DNA of 64,000 nt from Nitrospira sp. (GCA_005239465.1 SPAW01000026.1:87306-151305); one strand, 5' to 3'; counted from the first letter of the stretch, positions 35,024 to 44,552 are shown. A program made the numbers and translations. Notes: generated by a model from the letters alone, not told the origin.

Positions 35024-35608
35024 ATGAAGCAACTTGTGCAGAAAGATCTGCTGTCCACGGCGGATTATGAACGGCAGCGGGAGGAATTTCGGTCCCGCAT
35101 TATCGCGCTCAAGCAGCGGCGCCGGATATCCGTCGGCCCGTTGATCACCATGGTGTTTGAAAATCGGGACACGTTGCGATTTCAAATTCAGGAGATGATC
35201 CGTGTCGAACGGATCTTCGATCCGGCCAAGGTCCAGGATGAACTGGACGTGTACAACGCGCTCCTGCTCTCACAGGACGAACTGAGCGCCACCCTCTTGA
35301 TCGAAATCACTGATGAGGCGAAGATGAAGGAGTGGCTCGACCGGTTGATGGGGCTCGATCACGGGGAGAAGGTAGCGATTGTAGCCGGAGGCGAACGGGT
35401 CTTCGGCGAGTTCGAAGGCGGCCATAGCCATGACACCAAGATCAGCGCCGTCCATTTCGTCAGGTTTCGACCCACGGCGGCGATGAAAGCCTCGTTTGCC
35501 GATCTGCGCCAGCCTGTCATGCTTACGGTGGACCACAAGGATTACCATGCCCAGACGACCGTACCCGGCAGCATGCGCGAAGAATGGCTCTCTGACTTGG
35601 GCGCGTAA
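35024..35608 (+). CDS. DUF3501 family protein
   Basis: 194 residues: LVQKDLLSTADYERQREEFR at the start and RRRISVGPLITMVFENRDTL, RFQIQEMIRVERIFD, then DELDVYNALL, the typical DUF3501 pattern. The family has no assigned function but commonly follows rubrerythrin and the CCG-type Fe-S protein, as here. A TTCGTGAA-type repeat tail (about 34983-35015) precedes it. Confidence 0.85.
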   Translation: MKQLVQKDLLSTADYERQREEFRSRIIALKQRRRISVGPLITMVFENRDTLRFQIQEMIRVERIFDPAKVQDELDVYNALLLSQDELSATLLIEITDEAKMKEWLDRLMGLDHGEKVAIVAGGERVFGEFEGGHSHDTKISAVHFVRFRPTAAMKASFADLRQPVMLTVDHKDYHAQTTVPGSMREEWLSDLGA

Positions 35609-35617
35609 ATGACCAAG

Positions 35618-35718
35618 TCAATGTTGAATGTTTAGTGTTGAATGTTGAATTGCCGGAACGGATGGATTGCCCGTTCTCATCGGAATTAAACATTGAACAT
35701 TCAAAACTAAACATTATG
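35618..35718. repeat. operon-spacer hairpin, TTGAATGTT word set
   Basis: Left arm AATGTTGAATGTTTAGTG and TTGAATGTTGAATT; right arm AATTAAACATTGAACATTC then AAAACTAAACATT. These are clear reverse complements with an unrelated ~30-base loop. The right arm ends in the ATG of the PTPS-like gene (35716). Confidence 0.75.
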
Positions 35719-36468
35719 TCAATCGTCTTACTGACCAAACGCATCGAGTTTGCCGCCTCCCACCGCTACATTAAGCCGGAGTGGGATGAGGCGAAGAATC
35801 GTGCCGTCTTTGGCGCCTGCTACAACCCCCCTGCGCACGGGCATAACTACCTGCTCGAAGTCACCGTGTCCGGTGAGATCGATCCCAAGACCGGCATGGT
35901 CGTCAATCTGTTCGATCTGAAGCGGGTCTTGCTTGCCGTGATCGAAGAATTTGATCACAAGAATCTGAATCTCGACATGCCCTATTTCAACGACCGGATT
36001 CCCACGTCGGAGAACCTCGCGCGAGTGCTCTGGACCAAGCTGGCTCCCCAACGAGACATCGGCACCCTGCACACCATTCGCCTGTGCGAGGATGAGGATC
36101 TCTATGCCGATGTGACAGCGGCGGGAGGATTAGATGTCGCCGACGTCACTCGGCGCTATTCATTCACCGCTATTCAGGAGGGCAATCAAGGCCGCGAATG
36201 GGATTGCTTTGTCACGGTCCGTGGCACGATTGATCCGGTGACCGGGATGGTGACGGATATCGGTGCGCTGGATCGCTTGGTGCAGGATAAGGTGGTGAAG
36301 GCCTTCGACCGCCAGGATCTCTGTCATATCTTCGGCGCTGAGCATGTCACGGGCGGGCAACTTGCCGAACGGATTTGGAAGTCGCTCGTTTCCGGTATCT
36401 CAACGGGCAAACTCGCCAACGTTCGCTTGGTCCAGTCCCGCGATCTCTCATTCGACTACGCAGGTTGA
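35716..36468 (+). CDS. tandem 6-pyruvoyl-tetrahydropterin synthase / QueD-like protein
   Basis: About 250 residues from ATG 35716; the longer frame from 35635 is repeat-derived and rejected. Domain 1 (about 1-135) has the zinc and catalytic residues: FAASHRY, FGACYNPPAHGHNY and the EEFDHKNLN segment. Domain 2 (about 140-250) shares the fold (YSFTAIQEGN, VTGMVTDIGALD, FDRQDLCHIF) but lacks the HGH zinc motif. QueD/PTPS enzymes act on dihydroneopterin triphosphate; a duplicated form with one inactive half is unusual. Operon with DUF3501. Confidence 0.82.
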   Translation: MSIVLLTKRIEFAASHRYIKPEWDEAKNRAVFGACYNPPAHGHNYLLEVTVSGEIDPKTGMVVNLFDLKRVLLAVIEEFDHKNLNLDMPYFNDRIPTSENLARVLWTKLAPQRDIGTLHTIRLCEDEDLYADVTAAGGLDVADVTRRYSFTAIQEGNQGREWDCFVTVRGTIDPVTGMVTDIGALDRLVQDKVVKAFDRQDLCHIFGAEHVTGGQLAERIWKSLVSGISTGKLANVRLVQSRDLSFDYAG

Positions 36469-36499
36469 TCGGTCGACATTCGTCCCCCTCGGAGCACCT

Positions 36500-36976
36500 A
36501 TGGCAAGACGACTTGCCAGCGCGTTGTTAATGGCCTGTTTCTCATGGGCAGCGGTGGCTTGGGCTGCCGAGGGCGAGGTGGCGATCGAGAGGGTGATTAA
36601 AGACGCTGCCAAGGCGACTGCCACGTTTTCCGAAACCAGGGACAAACAAGCGGTCTTGAAGCTGTATACCCAGGACTACCTTGGGGTTCAGGACGGTGAA
36701 GTTGAGACGCGGGACTCAATCGAGCAATGGCTCGCGGACTACGAATCAGAGCTGAAACGAGGAAGCACGCTTCGTTTCATCAGCATGGTGTCCAACGTGA
36801 AGCCGGGTCTTGCGGGGTCCATGGCGTGGGCCACCTACGACTATGTGTTTCAAGCGATCAGAAACGGCGAAATCGAAGGCCAGGATACCGGCAAATGTAC
36901 CAGCCTCCTCCGTAAAGAAGGTACCGCCTGGCTGATCTTCCACGAGCACTGTTCGAAGACCAGGATCAACCAATAA
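36500..36976 (+). CDS. secreted NTF2/SnoaL-like protein
   Basis: 158 residues from ATG 36500, with GGAG upstream and a clear signal peptide ending AAVAWAAEG. The mature part (LKLYTQDYLGVQDGEVETRD, SIEQWLADYESELKRGS, TAWLIFHEHCS) has the DUF4440-like cone fold pattern. Periplasmic, function unknown. Loosely similar in type to the lipoprotein at 2441-3004. Confidence 0.7.
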   Translation: MARRLASALLMACFSWAAVAWAAEGEVAIERVIKDAAKATATFSETRDKQAVLKLYTQDYLGVQDGEVETRDSIEQWLADYESELKRGSTLRFISMVSNVKPGLAGSMAWATYDYVFQAIRNGEIEGQDTGKCTSLLRKEGTAWLIFHEHCSKTRINQ

Positions 36977-37170
36977 CCAAGCGTATCCCTTGGAGCAAGA
37001 AGGGGTAACCTGTGGCCCCTTCCTCGCCCAGGCTCTCCGCTCCGTCTTCCTACTGCCGATCATTGCACATAGTCCGTGCCTTGGGCGTCGGCGCCGCATG
37101 GCGGTCCAGAGCTTAATTAATTACCCCATCTCTTTCCAACGAGGTATGTATCTATTCGAGCAATTGCCAA

Positions 37171-37653
37171 TCAATGCTGCGTGTGGTGATGGTGATGGTA
37201 GCCGTCTTCTGTCTGGGGTGTTCCATCCCGGGTTTTCTCGGCCGGCGTGTTCTTGGGCTTGAGCGGAATGAAGCGGACGGAGTGCGCCTCTTGATCCAGC
37301 AATCTGATGAAAACGATGATCACAGTATCCGGCGTGACGGAAAACACCCCGGAACCCTTAAGCATATTATCCCCCACCGGATGCAGTCCAATCTGAGTCC
37401 TGGTTTGGCCCGTCTCAATGGTTGCCTTACCCAGGCCGCCGTCTGTGTTGATCTTATTGTCTGCATGGTCCGTCACATACAGCGTGATTTCCTTGTCCTT
37501 GGTTACAAGTTCCAGATGATACGGCCCAACCATGCGTAATTGCCCGCCGTGAGGCGCCGCGACGGAGTCGAAATATTCGTCGATATGCGCCCAGGCCGGC
37601 AGCGATACGGCCAGCATCGCGCCTAACACAAAGCCAGTCATCGTTTTCTTCAT
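37171..37653 (-). CDS. secreted protein with His-rich tail
   Basis: 160 residues with a signal peptide ending AWAHIDEYF. The core (PHGGQLRMVGPYHLELV, EITLYVTDHADNKI) resembles periplasmic metal-binding proteins found beside copper or cobalt efflux genes. The C-terminus is GYHHHHHTQH, a probable metal-binding tail. The ORF is alone on the minus strand here. Role in copper, nickel or zinc handling is an inference. Confidence 0.7.
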   Translation of the reverse strand: MKKTMTGFVLGAMLAVSLPAWAHIDEYFDSVAAPHGGQLRMVGPYHLELVTKDKEITLYVTDHADNKINTDGGLGKATIETGQTRTQIGLHPVGDNMLKGSGVFSVTPDTVIIVFIRLLDQEAHSVRFIPLKPKNTPAEKTRDGTPQTEDGYHHHHHTQH

Positions 37654-37805
37654 GTTCAGCTCTCCGTAAGATTTTCAAACCGCCCAACGCACATGATCAC
37701 CCGATGGCGGCAGGATTTCCTTCTCCCGGTTATGTTATGCGGCATGTTGTATCAGATGTGAAAGGTGAGCAATGACCCCATCTTGTTACCGATGAGAGAG
37801 CATGA

Positions 37806-38138
37806 CTACCTGAGCAGATGGTCTGAAATCAATGCGGCGAGTTCGGCCGGTTCGACGACCCCTTCGCGGGTGAGAAGCAGCTTGCCGTTTGCGAAGAAAT
37901 GGGTGGTGGGATAGGTTTCGAACGTGTGGGTCTTCTTGATCTCACGACAGCGGCCAGGAACATGCATCTTGGCCTTACCGACTTTGATGGCTGGAAACTT
38001 GGCGGCGGTCTCTTCCAGAATTGGATCGTATGTCTTGCAGGGTTCGCAGGTCGCAAGGCCATAGGCGATGACCGCGCCGGTGCTGTCGGTGAACTCCTTG
38101 TAGTTCTCATCGCGAACGTCTTCGACCATGCCAGACAT
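37806..38138 (-). CDS. thioredoxin-like protein
   Basis: About 110 residues from ATG 38138; upstream in-frame sequence lies in a hairpin repeat. The active site is ATCEPCKTYDPIL, a CxxC at the thioredoxin position, and the cis-Pro appears in FETYPTTHFF. No signal peptide, so cytoplasmic. The upstream gene on the same strand encodes a peroxiredoxin, so it may serve as its reductant. Confidence 0.8.
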   Translation of the reverse strand: MSGMVEDVRDENYKEFTDSTGAVIAYGLATCEPCKTYDPILEETAAKFPAIKVGKAKMHVPGRCREIKKTHTFETYPTTHFFANGKLLLTREGVVEPAELAALISDHLLR

Positions 38139-38145
38139 GAGAATA

Positions 38146-38213
38146 AAGTGCTGAGTACTGAGACCAGAGAGCGTCCTCCCTAACCTCAGCACTCAGTCCT
38201 TAGCACTTGTTGA
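38146..38213. repeat. operon-spacer hairpin, GTGCTGAGTACTGAG word set
   Basis: Left arm AAGTGCTGAGTACTGAGA; right arm CTCAGCACTCAGTCCTTAGC then ACTT. Reverse-complement words around a ~20-base loop. Located between the peroxiredoxin and thioredoxin-like genes. Confidence 0.65.
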
Positions 38214-38215
38214 GG

Positions 38216-38686
38216 TTAGCTCAGCTTCGCGAGAGCGGCGAGGATTTCCTTATCCTCACGCGCCACCTTGATCTCCTGCACCTTCAGGTAGGCGACCTTG
38301 CCGTTCTTGTCGACGATCACGGTCGCACGCTTGGAGCAGTTGAGCGGCTCGAAGTAGAGGCCATAGCCCTTCGCGGTGGTCCGATGGACGTCCGACAGCA
38401 AACGATGCTTGAGATCCATGGAATCGGCCCAGGCCTTGTGCGAGTAGAAACTATCGCAGCTGATGCCGAACAACTCCGCGTGGGCGGATTGAAACTTGGG
38501 GAAGTCGTCGCTCAAGCATTTGTTCTCGCCCTGGCAGACCGGGCTCCAGTCCAGCGGGTAGAAACAGAGCACGACGTTCTTCTTGCCCTTATAGTCGCTC
38601 AACTTCACGTCCTTCTGGTCTTGATCTTTCAGATTAAAGTCCGGTGCTGTATCGCCCACTTTGATTTCTGCTGCCACGTCGCTCAT
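38216..38686 (-). CDS. peroxiredoxin (AhpC/TSA family)
   Basis: 156 residues from ATG 38686, chosen for its AAAGGAGG Shine-Dalgarno. Start [20 protein letters not shown] is typical. The peroxidatic Cys is in [13 protein letters not shown] and a resolving candidate in NKCLSDDF; a further Cys lies in LFGISCDS. Reduces peroxides using a thiol partner, probably the thioredoxin-like protein encoded next. Confidence 0.9.
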   Translation of the reverse strand: MSDVAAEIKVGDTAPDFNLKDQDQKDVKLSDYKGKKNVVLCFYPLDWSPVCQGENKCLSDDFPKFQSAHAELFGISCDSFYSHKAWADSMDLKHRLLSDVHRTTAKGYGLYFEPLNCSKRATVIVDKNGKVAYLKVQEIKVAREDKEILAALAKLS

Positions 38687-38862
38687 CTCGGATCCTCCTT
38701 TGCGAACTTCGCTATATGTTGGCGTGAATGAGGTCTCAGGTTGAGAGAACCCCGTCTTCAGAACGTAAACTTTGTAACCTGTGGTTTGAAAGTTTGTCAA
38801 CGGGCCTGAAGGCCTAGGCTCTCGGGGAAGATCGATAACGTGTTGAGTTATCGAATGATTCG

Positions 38863-39612
38863 CTAGACTTGAAGTTCGCGGAATCCCAACATGCGTCCAG
38901 CTGGGGCTGCAGTGCGGTAGTTCACGATGCGAATGGTGCGACCGAGCAATGGAAGGAGGACTGCCATCCCAACTTTGGGGGACTGCCCCGTACGCAGCAG
39001 CTCATTCGCCGATTCGATCAGGATCTCCTTGGCGGTGCTTTCAGGGAGCCCTTTGCCCTGAAACAACTCGATCTCATCCAGTCCGAACTTACTGAGGCCT
39101 AGCGAATAAGACCAGACCTGTTCAGGCCGCGACGTATCGTCGTGGGTGATGGACAGGTGGTCATCCATGAGAAAGCTTGTAAGCGCGCGATTCTGCCAAT
39201 CCGACGGGTTCACGTAGGCTTGGGTGGTCACGTCATAGGCGGTCCCCTGCGTCAACAGGGTGAGACCTCGGGCCAACCGAGCGGCAAAGAGAATCGTATC
39301 CGGCAAGTCCCGCGGGGATGCGGGGGACGGCGCGACGGCGCCCATCACATCGTGCTCCCAAGCCAATTGCTTCATGACATCGGCGACGTGGCTCATCGGC
39401 AGCGGCATCACCACATGGGCCGACCATGGGACGTGAGTCGCCTGCCAGGATTCGGGCGAGCCCGCTTCATGACGAACGGTCAGCGATCCGCCATACTCGC
39501 GCTCGTACCAAATCTTGAGTTCGTCTGTGGCCGGGGCGGTGCCGCGATAGCCGATGAAGTAGAGGGGCGGGCGCTTGGCGGACGGCTTGGACGTTTTCTT
39601 TCTGATCCTCAT
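38863..39612 (-). CDS. protein of unknown function
   Basis: 249 residues from ATG 39612 (a TTG at 39660 would add 16). Lys/Arg-rich start, then [40 protein letters not shown] and a C-terminal [20 protein letters not shown]. No signal peptide or membrane helix. I do not recognise the family. It lies between the peroxiredoxin gene and typA on the same strand, separated from typA by a nested hairpin repeat. Confidence 0.65.
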   Translation of the reverse strand: MRIRKKTSKPSAKRPPLYFIGYRGTAPATDELKIWYEREYGGSLTVRHEAGSPESWQATHVPWSAHVVMPLPMSHVADVMKQLAWEHDVMGAVAPSPASPRDLPDTILFAARLARGLTLLTQGTAYDVTTQAYVNPSDWQNRALTSFLMDDHLSITHDDTSRPEQVWSYSLGLSKFGLDEIELFQGKGLPESTAKEILIESANELLRTGQSPKVGMAVLLPLLGRTIRIVNYRTAAPAGRMLGFRELQV

Positions 39613-39660
39613 GGCAGGAGAGCGAACCACTCCTTCAACTTCGGTCTTGCCACTCGCCAA

Positions 39661-39840
39661 GGGCCGTATCTCGCTTTTCGTGAAGCGTATCTCGTTGGGG
39701 ACAAGAGCGTATGGCTGATGGCGTATAGCTTATGGCAGAGAACCAAACCCTCTGAGCTCCTGGCCATAGGCCATCAGCTATAGGCCATATGCTCTTCTCT
39801 TCAGACGAGAGACGAGCGACGCTTCATGAACGACTGGCAC
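39661..39840. repeat. nested double hairpin repeat between typA and the unknown gene
   Basis: Outer arms use the ATACGAGA words (CGTATCTCGCTTTTCGTGAA near 39663; GACGAGAGACGAGCGACGCT near 39802). Inner arms use a different set (AGCGTATGGCTGATGGCGTA then TAGCTTATGG; GGCCATAGGCCATCAGCTAT then AGGCCATATGC). So one hairpin type sits inside another. Confidence 0.7.
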
Positions 39841-39846
39841 TAGGAT

Positions 39847-41703
39847 TCATTTGCCGGCTTTGCGGGCCTTGCGGCGATCATCCGGGTTGAGGAGCCGCTT
39901 GCGAAGACGCAGGTTCTGCGGAGTGACCTCAACCAGCTCATCGGGACCGATATACTCCAGCGCGAATTCCAACGTCATTTCCCTCGGAGGCGTGAGGACC
40001 AGGGCTTCATCGGATCCCGAGGCCCGCATGTTTGAGAGATGCTTTTCTTTGCACACATTCACGTCGAGGTCTTCGTCTCGGCTGTTCTCGCCAACGACCA
40101 TCCCGCGGTAGACCTCCACGCCGGGGCCGATGAACATGGCGCCCCGTTCCTGGGTCATGAAAATAGCATAGCCGGTGCTGGTGCCGTCTTCGAATGCCAC
40201 GAGCGATCCGTGCGGCGCCACGATAAAGTCGCGCTCTTCCGCCGGTTCGTAGGCCTTAAAGACATGGTGCATGATGATAGTGCCTCGAGTTTTGGCGAGA
40301 AGGATGTTCTTCAGTCCCATAATGCCGCGCGTGGGGATGTGGTATTCCAAATGCATTTCGCTGGCGCCGACATCGGAATGGATGAGCCGCATGTGCCGCA
40401 TTTCGCCGCGACGTTTTCCGATTTCTTCGATCACCGCTCCCCGATAGATCTCCGGTATCTGGATGGTCAGTTCCTCGTACGGTTCCGTGACATTGTCGCC
40501 ATCACGATGGAGAATGACCTCTGGTTGGGACACTTGCAGTTCGTAGCCTTCGCGCCGCATCTGTTCAATCAGCACGCCGAGGTGGAGTTCGCCGCGGCCC
40601 GCCACGAGAAAACGATCGGCACTATCCGTTTCACTCACCCGTAACGACACGTTGGTCTCAAGTTCCTTGAAAAGGCGTTCGCGCAAGTGACGCGACGTCA
40701 GGAACTTTCCTTCCCGTCCGGCAAAGGGACTGTTGTTCACAGAGAAGGTCATCTGGACGGTCGGCTCATCGATCGTCACGCGTGGAAGGGCGAGAGGACG
40801 TTCCGCATCAGCGATGGTATCGCCGATACTGACCTCATCGAGACCCGCGACAGCGACGATTTCTCCCGCCTCGGCCCGTTCCGTATCAGCCCGTTCAAGG
40901 CCCGAATAGACCGCCAGGTCGGACACTTTACCGGGAAACTGTTCGCCGTTCTTGCCGAGCACCATGACATTCTGCCGTCGGGCAATCGACCCGGACTGAA
41001 TCTTGCCGATCCCCATCTTGCCCTTGTAGGAATCTTGCACGAGGGCCAGGACCAGGATTTGGAGCGGAGCCTCGGCGTTAATGGCCGGTGCGGGGATTTT
41101 CTCCAGGACTGTATCGAGCAACGGTGCAATGTCGGATCCGGGCTTATTTACATCGAGCGTGGCGATACCGTTGATCGCCGAGGTGTAGACGATCGGAAAA
41201 TCGAGTTGCTCGTCGGTGGCTCCAAGGTGGACGAAGAGATCGAATGTGCGGTTGACGACGTCGTCGATCACGGCGTCTGGCCGGTCGATCTTGTTGATGA
41301 CGACGATGGCTTTGTGCCCGAGCGCCAAGGCCTTCCGCAAGACGAAGGTCGTTTGCGGCATGGGTCCTTCTTTGGCGTCGATCAGGATCAGCACGCCGTC
41401 CACCATCCGAAGCGTCCGTTCGACTTCACCGCCGAAATCGGCGTGCCCCGGCGTATCGACGATGTTGATCTTTACACCGTTGTAGGTAACGCTGGCATTC
41501 TTGGCCCGGATCGTAATCCCGCGCTCGCGCTCCTGGTCCATCGAGTCCATGATGCGTTCACCCATGTCGTCGATTTTGCGATGGGCGTGGGTCTGGCGGA
41601 GCACGGCATCGACCAACGTCGTCTTGCCGTGGTCAACGTGGGCAATAATGGCGATGTTCCGGATATCGCTCCGGCGGTCTTGAGGGGCGCGTAGTTGCGA
41701 CAT
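39847..41703 (-). CDS. typA: translational GTPase TypA/BipA
   Basis: 618 residues from ATG 41703. G domain: AHVDHGKTT (G1), RERGITI (G2), [14 protein letters not shown] (G3) and NKIDRPDA (G4). The later parts match EF-G-like domains and the TypA-specific C-terminus ([58 protein letters not shown] end). It binds the ribosome under stress or cold and helps 50S assembly. A terminator-like hairpin lies 23 bases upstream of the start codon. Confidence 0.95.
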   Translation of the reverse strand: MSQLRAPQDRRSDIRNIAIIAHVDHGKTTLVDAVLRQTHAHRKIDDMGERIMDSMDQERERGITIRAKNASVTYNGVKINIVDTPGHADFGGEVERTLRMVDGVLILIDAKEGPMPQTTFVLRKALALGHKAIVVINKIDRPDAVIDDVVNRTFDLFVHLGATDEQLDFPIVYTSAINGIATLDVNKPGSDIAPLLDTVLEKIPAPAINAEAPLQILVLALVQDSYKGKMGIGKIQSGSIARRQNVMVLGKNGEQFPGKVSDLAVYSGLERADTERAEAGEIVAVAGLDEVSIGDTIADAERPLALPRVTIDEPTVQMTFSVNNSPFAGREGKFLTSRHLRERLFKELETNVSLRVSETDSADRFLVAGRGELHLGVLIEQMRREGYELQVSQPEVILHRDGDNVTEPYEELTIQIPEIYRGAVIEEIGKRRGEMRHMRLIHSDVGASEMHLEYHIPTRGIMGLKNILLAKTRGTIIMHHVFKAYEPAEERDFIVAPHGSLVAFEDGTSTGYAIFMTQERGAMFIGPGVEVYRGMVVGENSRDEDLDVNVCKEKHLSNMRASGSDEALVLTPPREMTLEFALEYIGPDELVEVTPQNLRLRKRLLNPDDRRKARKAGK

Positions 41704-41725
41704 GGTTTCTGTGCTTCTCTTGGCG

Positions 41726-41755
41726 AAAAAAAAGACGCCCCGACAGTGAGGCGTC
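41726..41755 (-). terminator. Rho-independent terminator-like hairpin in the typA leader
   Basis: On the minus strand: GACGCC (41755-41750), a loop with internal pairing (TCACTGTCGG), GGCGTC (41739-41734), then eight T (41733-41726). It ends 22 bases before the typA ATG. No upstream gene reads into it, so it may attenuate typA transcription. Confidence 0.7.
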
Positions 41756-41926
41756 GGTGGGAGTATACCTGAAGGGCCGGTCGCCATACAAGCAAGCGAT
41801 CGTTCGATCATCTCACGCGTCGTTGGCAGCGGATGCTTGAGTTTTCGGAGGACGCATTGTAAGGTATTTTTACCACTCTCGCAGACCAAACTTCCTCAGG
41901 AGTTCAATCCAGGAGTCCCAATTACG

Positions 41927-44329
41927 ATGCCAGGCGATGATCGGTTCGTCGAGATTCATGAGCAGCCGCATCGGCGATGGCGCTGGTGGCAGATCGCACT
42001 GCTCGGTTCTTTGGCCTGCGCCATCATCGGGATTACGACGATCGCGGGGGTGATTTGGCATTTTTCCCAAGATCTTCCCTCCCTCGATTTGCTCCAAAAC
42101 TATCAACCCAGCCTGGTTACAATCGTCTATTCCGACGATCGCCAACCCATCGGCCAGTTCTTCATCGAGCGCCGCATTCTGACCCCGCTCGCCGAAATTC
42201 CCAAGACGTTCACGCAGGCGGTGATTGCAACGGAAGACGCGCGGTTTTTTGAGCATCCTGGTTTGGACTATGTCGGCATGCTGCGGGCGGCCTGGACCAA
42301 CATCCGGCATGGAGGCAGAAAGGTCGAAGGGGCCAGCACCATCACGCAGCAGCTGGCCCGATCGCTGTTTCTCTCATCGGAGCGGTCGTATGAGCGCAAG
42401 ATCCGCGAGATCATCTTGGCCTACAAGATGGAGGCGGTGTCCGGGAAAGAGCAGATCCTTGAAACCTATCTGAATCAAATTTATTTTGGGCAAGGCGCCT
42501 ATGGGGTGGCCTCAGCGGCCCAATCGTACTTTGGGAAAGAGGTCACGACGCTGACCCTTGCCGAATCGGCCTTCTTAGCTGGACTTCCGAAATCTCCCAG
42601 CCGGTTTTCTCCGTTCACGGCCTATGAGCGGGCAAAGATGCGGCAGGAGCATGTGCTTTCCCGTATGGAAGAGTCCGGATTTATCACGGCGGCTGAACGC
42701 GAAGCAGCGGTTGCCGAGACGCTCAACTTCCTCCGGCCCGGCAGCGAACACTTTGCCCCGTACTTTGTCGAATATATCCGCCAATTGCTGGTGGCGAAAT
42801 ACGGGGAGGCGATGGTCTACAAGGGCGGCCTGCAAATCTACACCACCCTGAATTTGGAGATGCAGAAGGCGGCGGAGTCGGCGTTCTTGGCCGGGGTCCG
42901 CGAACTCGACAAACGGCAAGGGTGGCGAGGGCCTCGGCGAACCGTTGACCTGGGGACGCTCCAACCTTCTGCGCCTACTTCGACCGATCAGCCGCTCAAG
43001 CCCGGTGATATGAGCGAAGCAATCGTGTTGAAAGTCGCGAAAGATCATTATGTGGTTCAAGTCGGGGCGGTCGCGGCGAATCTGGCATTTGACGACATGG
43101 CCTGGGCGAAGCGGGTACTCAAGGGACCTGACCCTGCCGTCGACTTCGTCGTGAATCCCAACCTCAAGAAGCTTCTTAAGCCTGGTGATGTGATTGAAGT
43201 TGAGGTGAAGAAAGTCGCCAAAGACGGGGTGCAGCTCACGCTCGAACAGACACCGATTGTCGAGGGAGGCCTGATCGCCATCGATCCAAAGGTGGGAGCG
43301 ATCCGGGCGATGGTCGGGGGCTACGATTTTTCTCGGAGCGAATACAACCGCGCCGTTCAAGCGCATCGCCAACCAGGGTCGGCGTTCAAGCCCCTTATTT
43401 ATGCGACAGCGATGAGCCAAGGATTGAGTCCGGCCACGCAGATTCTCGATGCGCCGGTGGTTTATGAGCAGGAAGAAGACGACAAGATTTGGAAACCGGA
43501 GAACTACGGGCGAAAGTTTCATGGCATGGTGAGTCTACGGGACGCACTGGCGCACTCGCACAATCTGGCGACGGTTCGGCTGCTCGACAAGGTCGGGGTC
43601 AAGAACGTCATCGAGTTTTCGCGCTCGGTCGGGGTGACGAGTCCGCTTCCGGCCGATCTCTCCTTGGGCTTGGGTTCGTCGTCAGTGGGCTTGATGGAAC
43701 TGACGTCGGTGTATGGGGTGTTCCTGAACAAGGGGAGCCGGGTGGAACCCTTTGCCATCAAAGTGGCGAAGGATAGCACGGGCAAGACGCACGAGGTGGC
43801 CGAGCCCGAATCTCATGAGGTCATCGCCAAAGAGACGGCCTACCTGATCACCAATATGATGGAGGATGTGGTGCAGAAGGGAACGGGCCAGGCCGCGAAA
43901 GTCCTCGATCGTCCGATCGCGGGTAAGACCGGAACGACCAACGACTACATCAATGCGTGGTTTATCGGAGGGACTCCCAATCTGGTCGCCGGTGTGTACG
44001 TGGGGTTTGATGATCGCCGTTCGCTCGGAGAGAGCGAGACGGGAGCCCGTTCGGCCTTGCCGATCTGGATCGCGTTCATGAAGGAGGCGCTGAACCAACT
44101 TCCTGTCGTGCCGTTCGAAATTCCCGATGGGGTCACATTTGTGAAAGTCGATTCATCGACGGGACTGCTGGAATCAGAGCAGGAGGGTGAAGGCCAGAAG
44201 GGGACCGTGGAACTCTTTGCCAAGGGTAGTGAACCGACGCAGGCGGCTCACCGTCGCCTCGATCCCACGGACTTCTATAAGCTAGATCAGATTCCTGAGG
44301 GGCAGCCGGCCGGGGACGGCAGCTTTTAA
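41927..44329 (+). CDS. class A penicillin-binding protein (PBP1A-like)
   Basis: 800 residues from ATG 41927, preceded by CAGGAG; the longer frame from 41837 crosses the promoter area and is rejected. A membrane anchor (about residues 20-45), glycosyltransferase domain with EDARFFEHPGLD and GASTITQQLARSLFLS, then an OB-like insert, then the transpeptidase with SxxK in QPGSAFKPL, SxN in SHN and KTGTTN. It polymerises and crosslinks peptidoglycan. Divergent from typA across a ~220-base gap. Confidence 0.95.
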   Translation: MPGDDRFVEIHEQPHRRWRWWQIALLGSLACAIIGITTIAGVIWHFSQDLPSLDLLQNYQPSLVTIVYSDDRQPIGQFFIERRILTPLAEIPKTFTQAVIATEDARFFEHPGLDYVGMLRAAWTNIRHGGRKVEGASTITQQLARSLFLSSERSYERKIREIILAYKMEAVSGKEQILETYLNQIYFGQGAYGVASAAQSYFGKEVTTLTLAESAFLAGLPKSPSRFSPFTAYERAKMRQEHVLSRMEESGFITAAEREAAVAETLNFLRPGSEHFAPYFVEYIRQLLVAKYGEAMVYKGGLQIYTTLNLEMQKAAESAFLAGVRELDKRQGWRGPRRTVDLGTLQPSAPTSTDQPLKPGDMSEAIVLKVAKDHYVVQVGAVAANLAFDDMAWAKRVLKGPDPAVDFVVNPNLKKLLKPGDVIEVEVKKVAKDGVQLTLEQTPIVEGGLIAIDPKVGAIRAMVGGYDFSRSEYNRAVQAHRQPGSAFKPLIYATAMSQGLSPATQILDAPVVYEQEEDDKIWKPENYGRKFHGMVSLRDALAHSHNLATVRLLDKVGVKNVIEFSRSVGVTSPLPADLSLGLGSSSVGLMELTSVYGVFLNKGSRVEPFAIKVAKDSTGKTHEVAEPESHEVIAKETAYLITNMMEDVVQKGTGQAAKVLDRPIAGKTGTTNDYINAWFIGGTPNLVAGVYVGFDDRRSLGESETGARSALPIWIAFMKEALNQLPVVPFEIPDGVTFVKVDSSTGLLESEQEGEGQKGTVELFAKGSEPTQAAHRRLDPTDFYKLDQIPEGQPAGDGSF

Positions 44330-44339
44330 CCGCACACAG

Positions 44340-44552
44340 CTAGGACTTCGAGTCCTGAGACTCTTCGTGCCAGGCCATCTGAATCGTTTCTAAGATCTTC
44401 TCGTTCGACTTCTTCGGGTCGTCTCGAAAATCAGGCAGCGCGATGATCCAGGCGTGCATATCGGTAAAACGAACGGTCAGTGGATCTATCTCCGGGTGCT
44501 CTTCAACCAGTCGAATCGCGATATCTTCCGTGTCCTGCCATTTCAGAGCCAT
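44340..44552 (-). CDS. iscX: IscX-like Fe-S assembly protein
   Basis: 70 residues: WQDTEDIAIRLVEEHPEIDP, VRFTDMHAWIIALPDF, and KILETIQMAWHEE, the complete IscX/YfhJ pattern including the acidic cluster. It modulates IscS and may sense iron. It ends the isc operon on the minus strand, separated from hscA by a 122-bp repeat. Confidence 0.9.
   Translation of the reverse strand: MALKWQDTEDIAIRLVEEHPEIDPLTVRFTDMHAWIIALPDFRDDPKKSNEKILETIQMAWHEESQDSKS

Noticed and set aside
40039..41694. Long plus-strand ORFs opposite typA
   Set aside because: Complementary to the conserved TypA reading; composition mirrors it.
41837..41926. N-terminal extension of the penicillin-binding protein
   Set aside because: The extra 30 residues cross the divergent promoter region, lack conservation features, and ATG 41927 has a better ribosome site and fits the membrane anchor.
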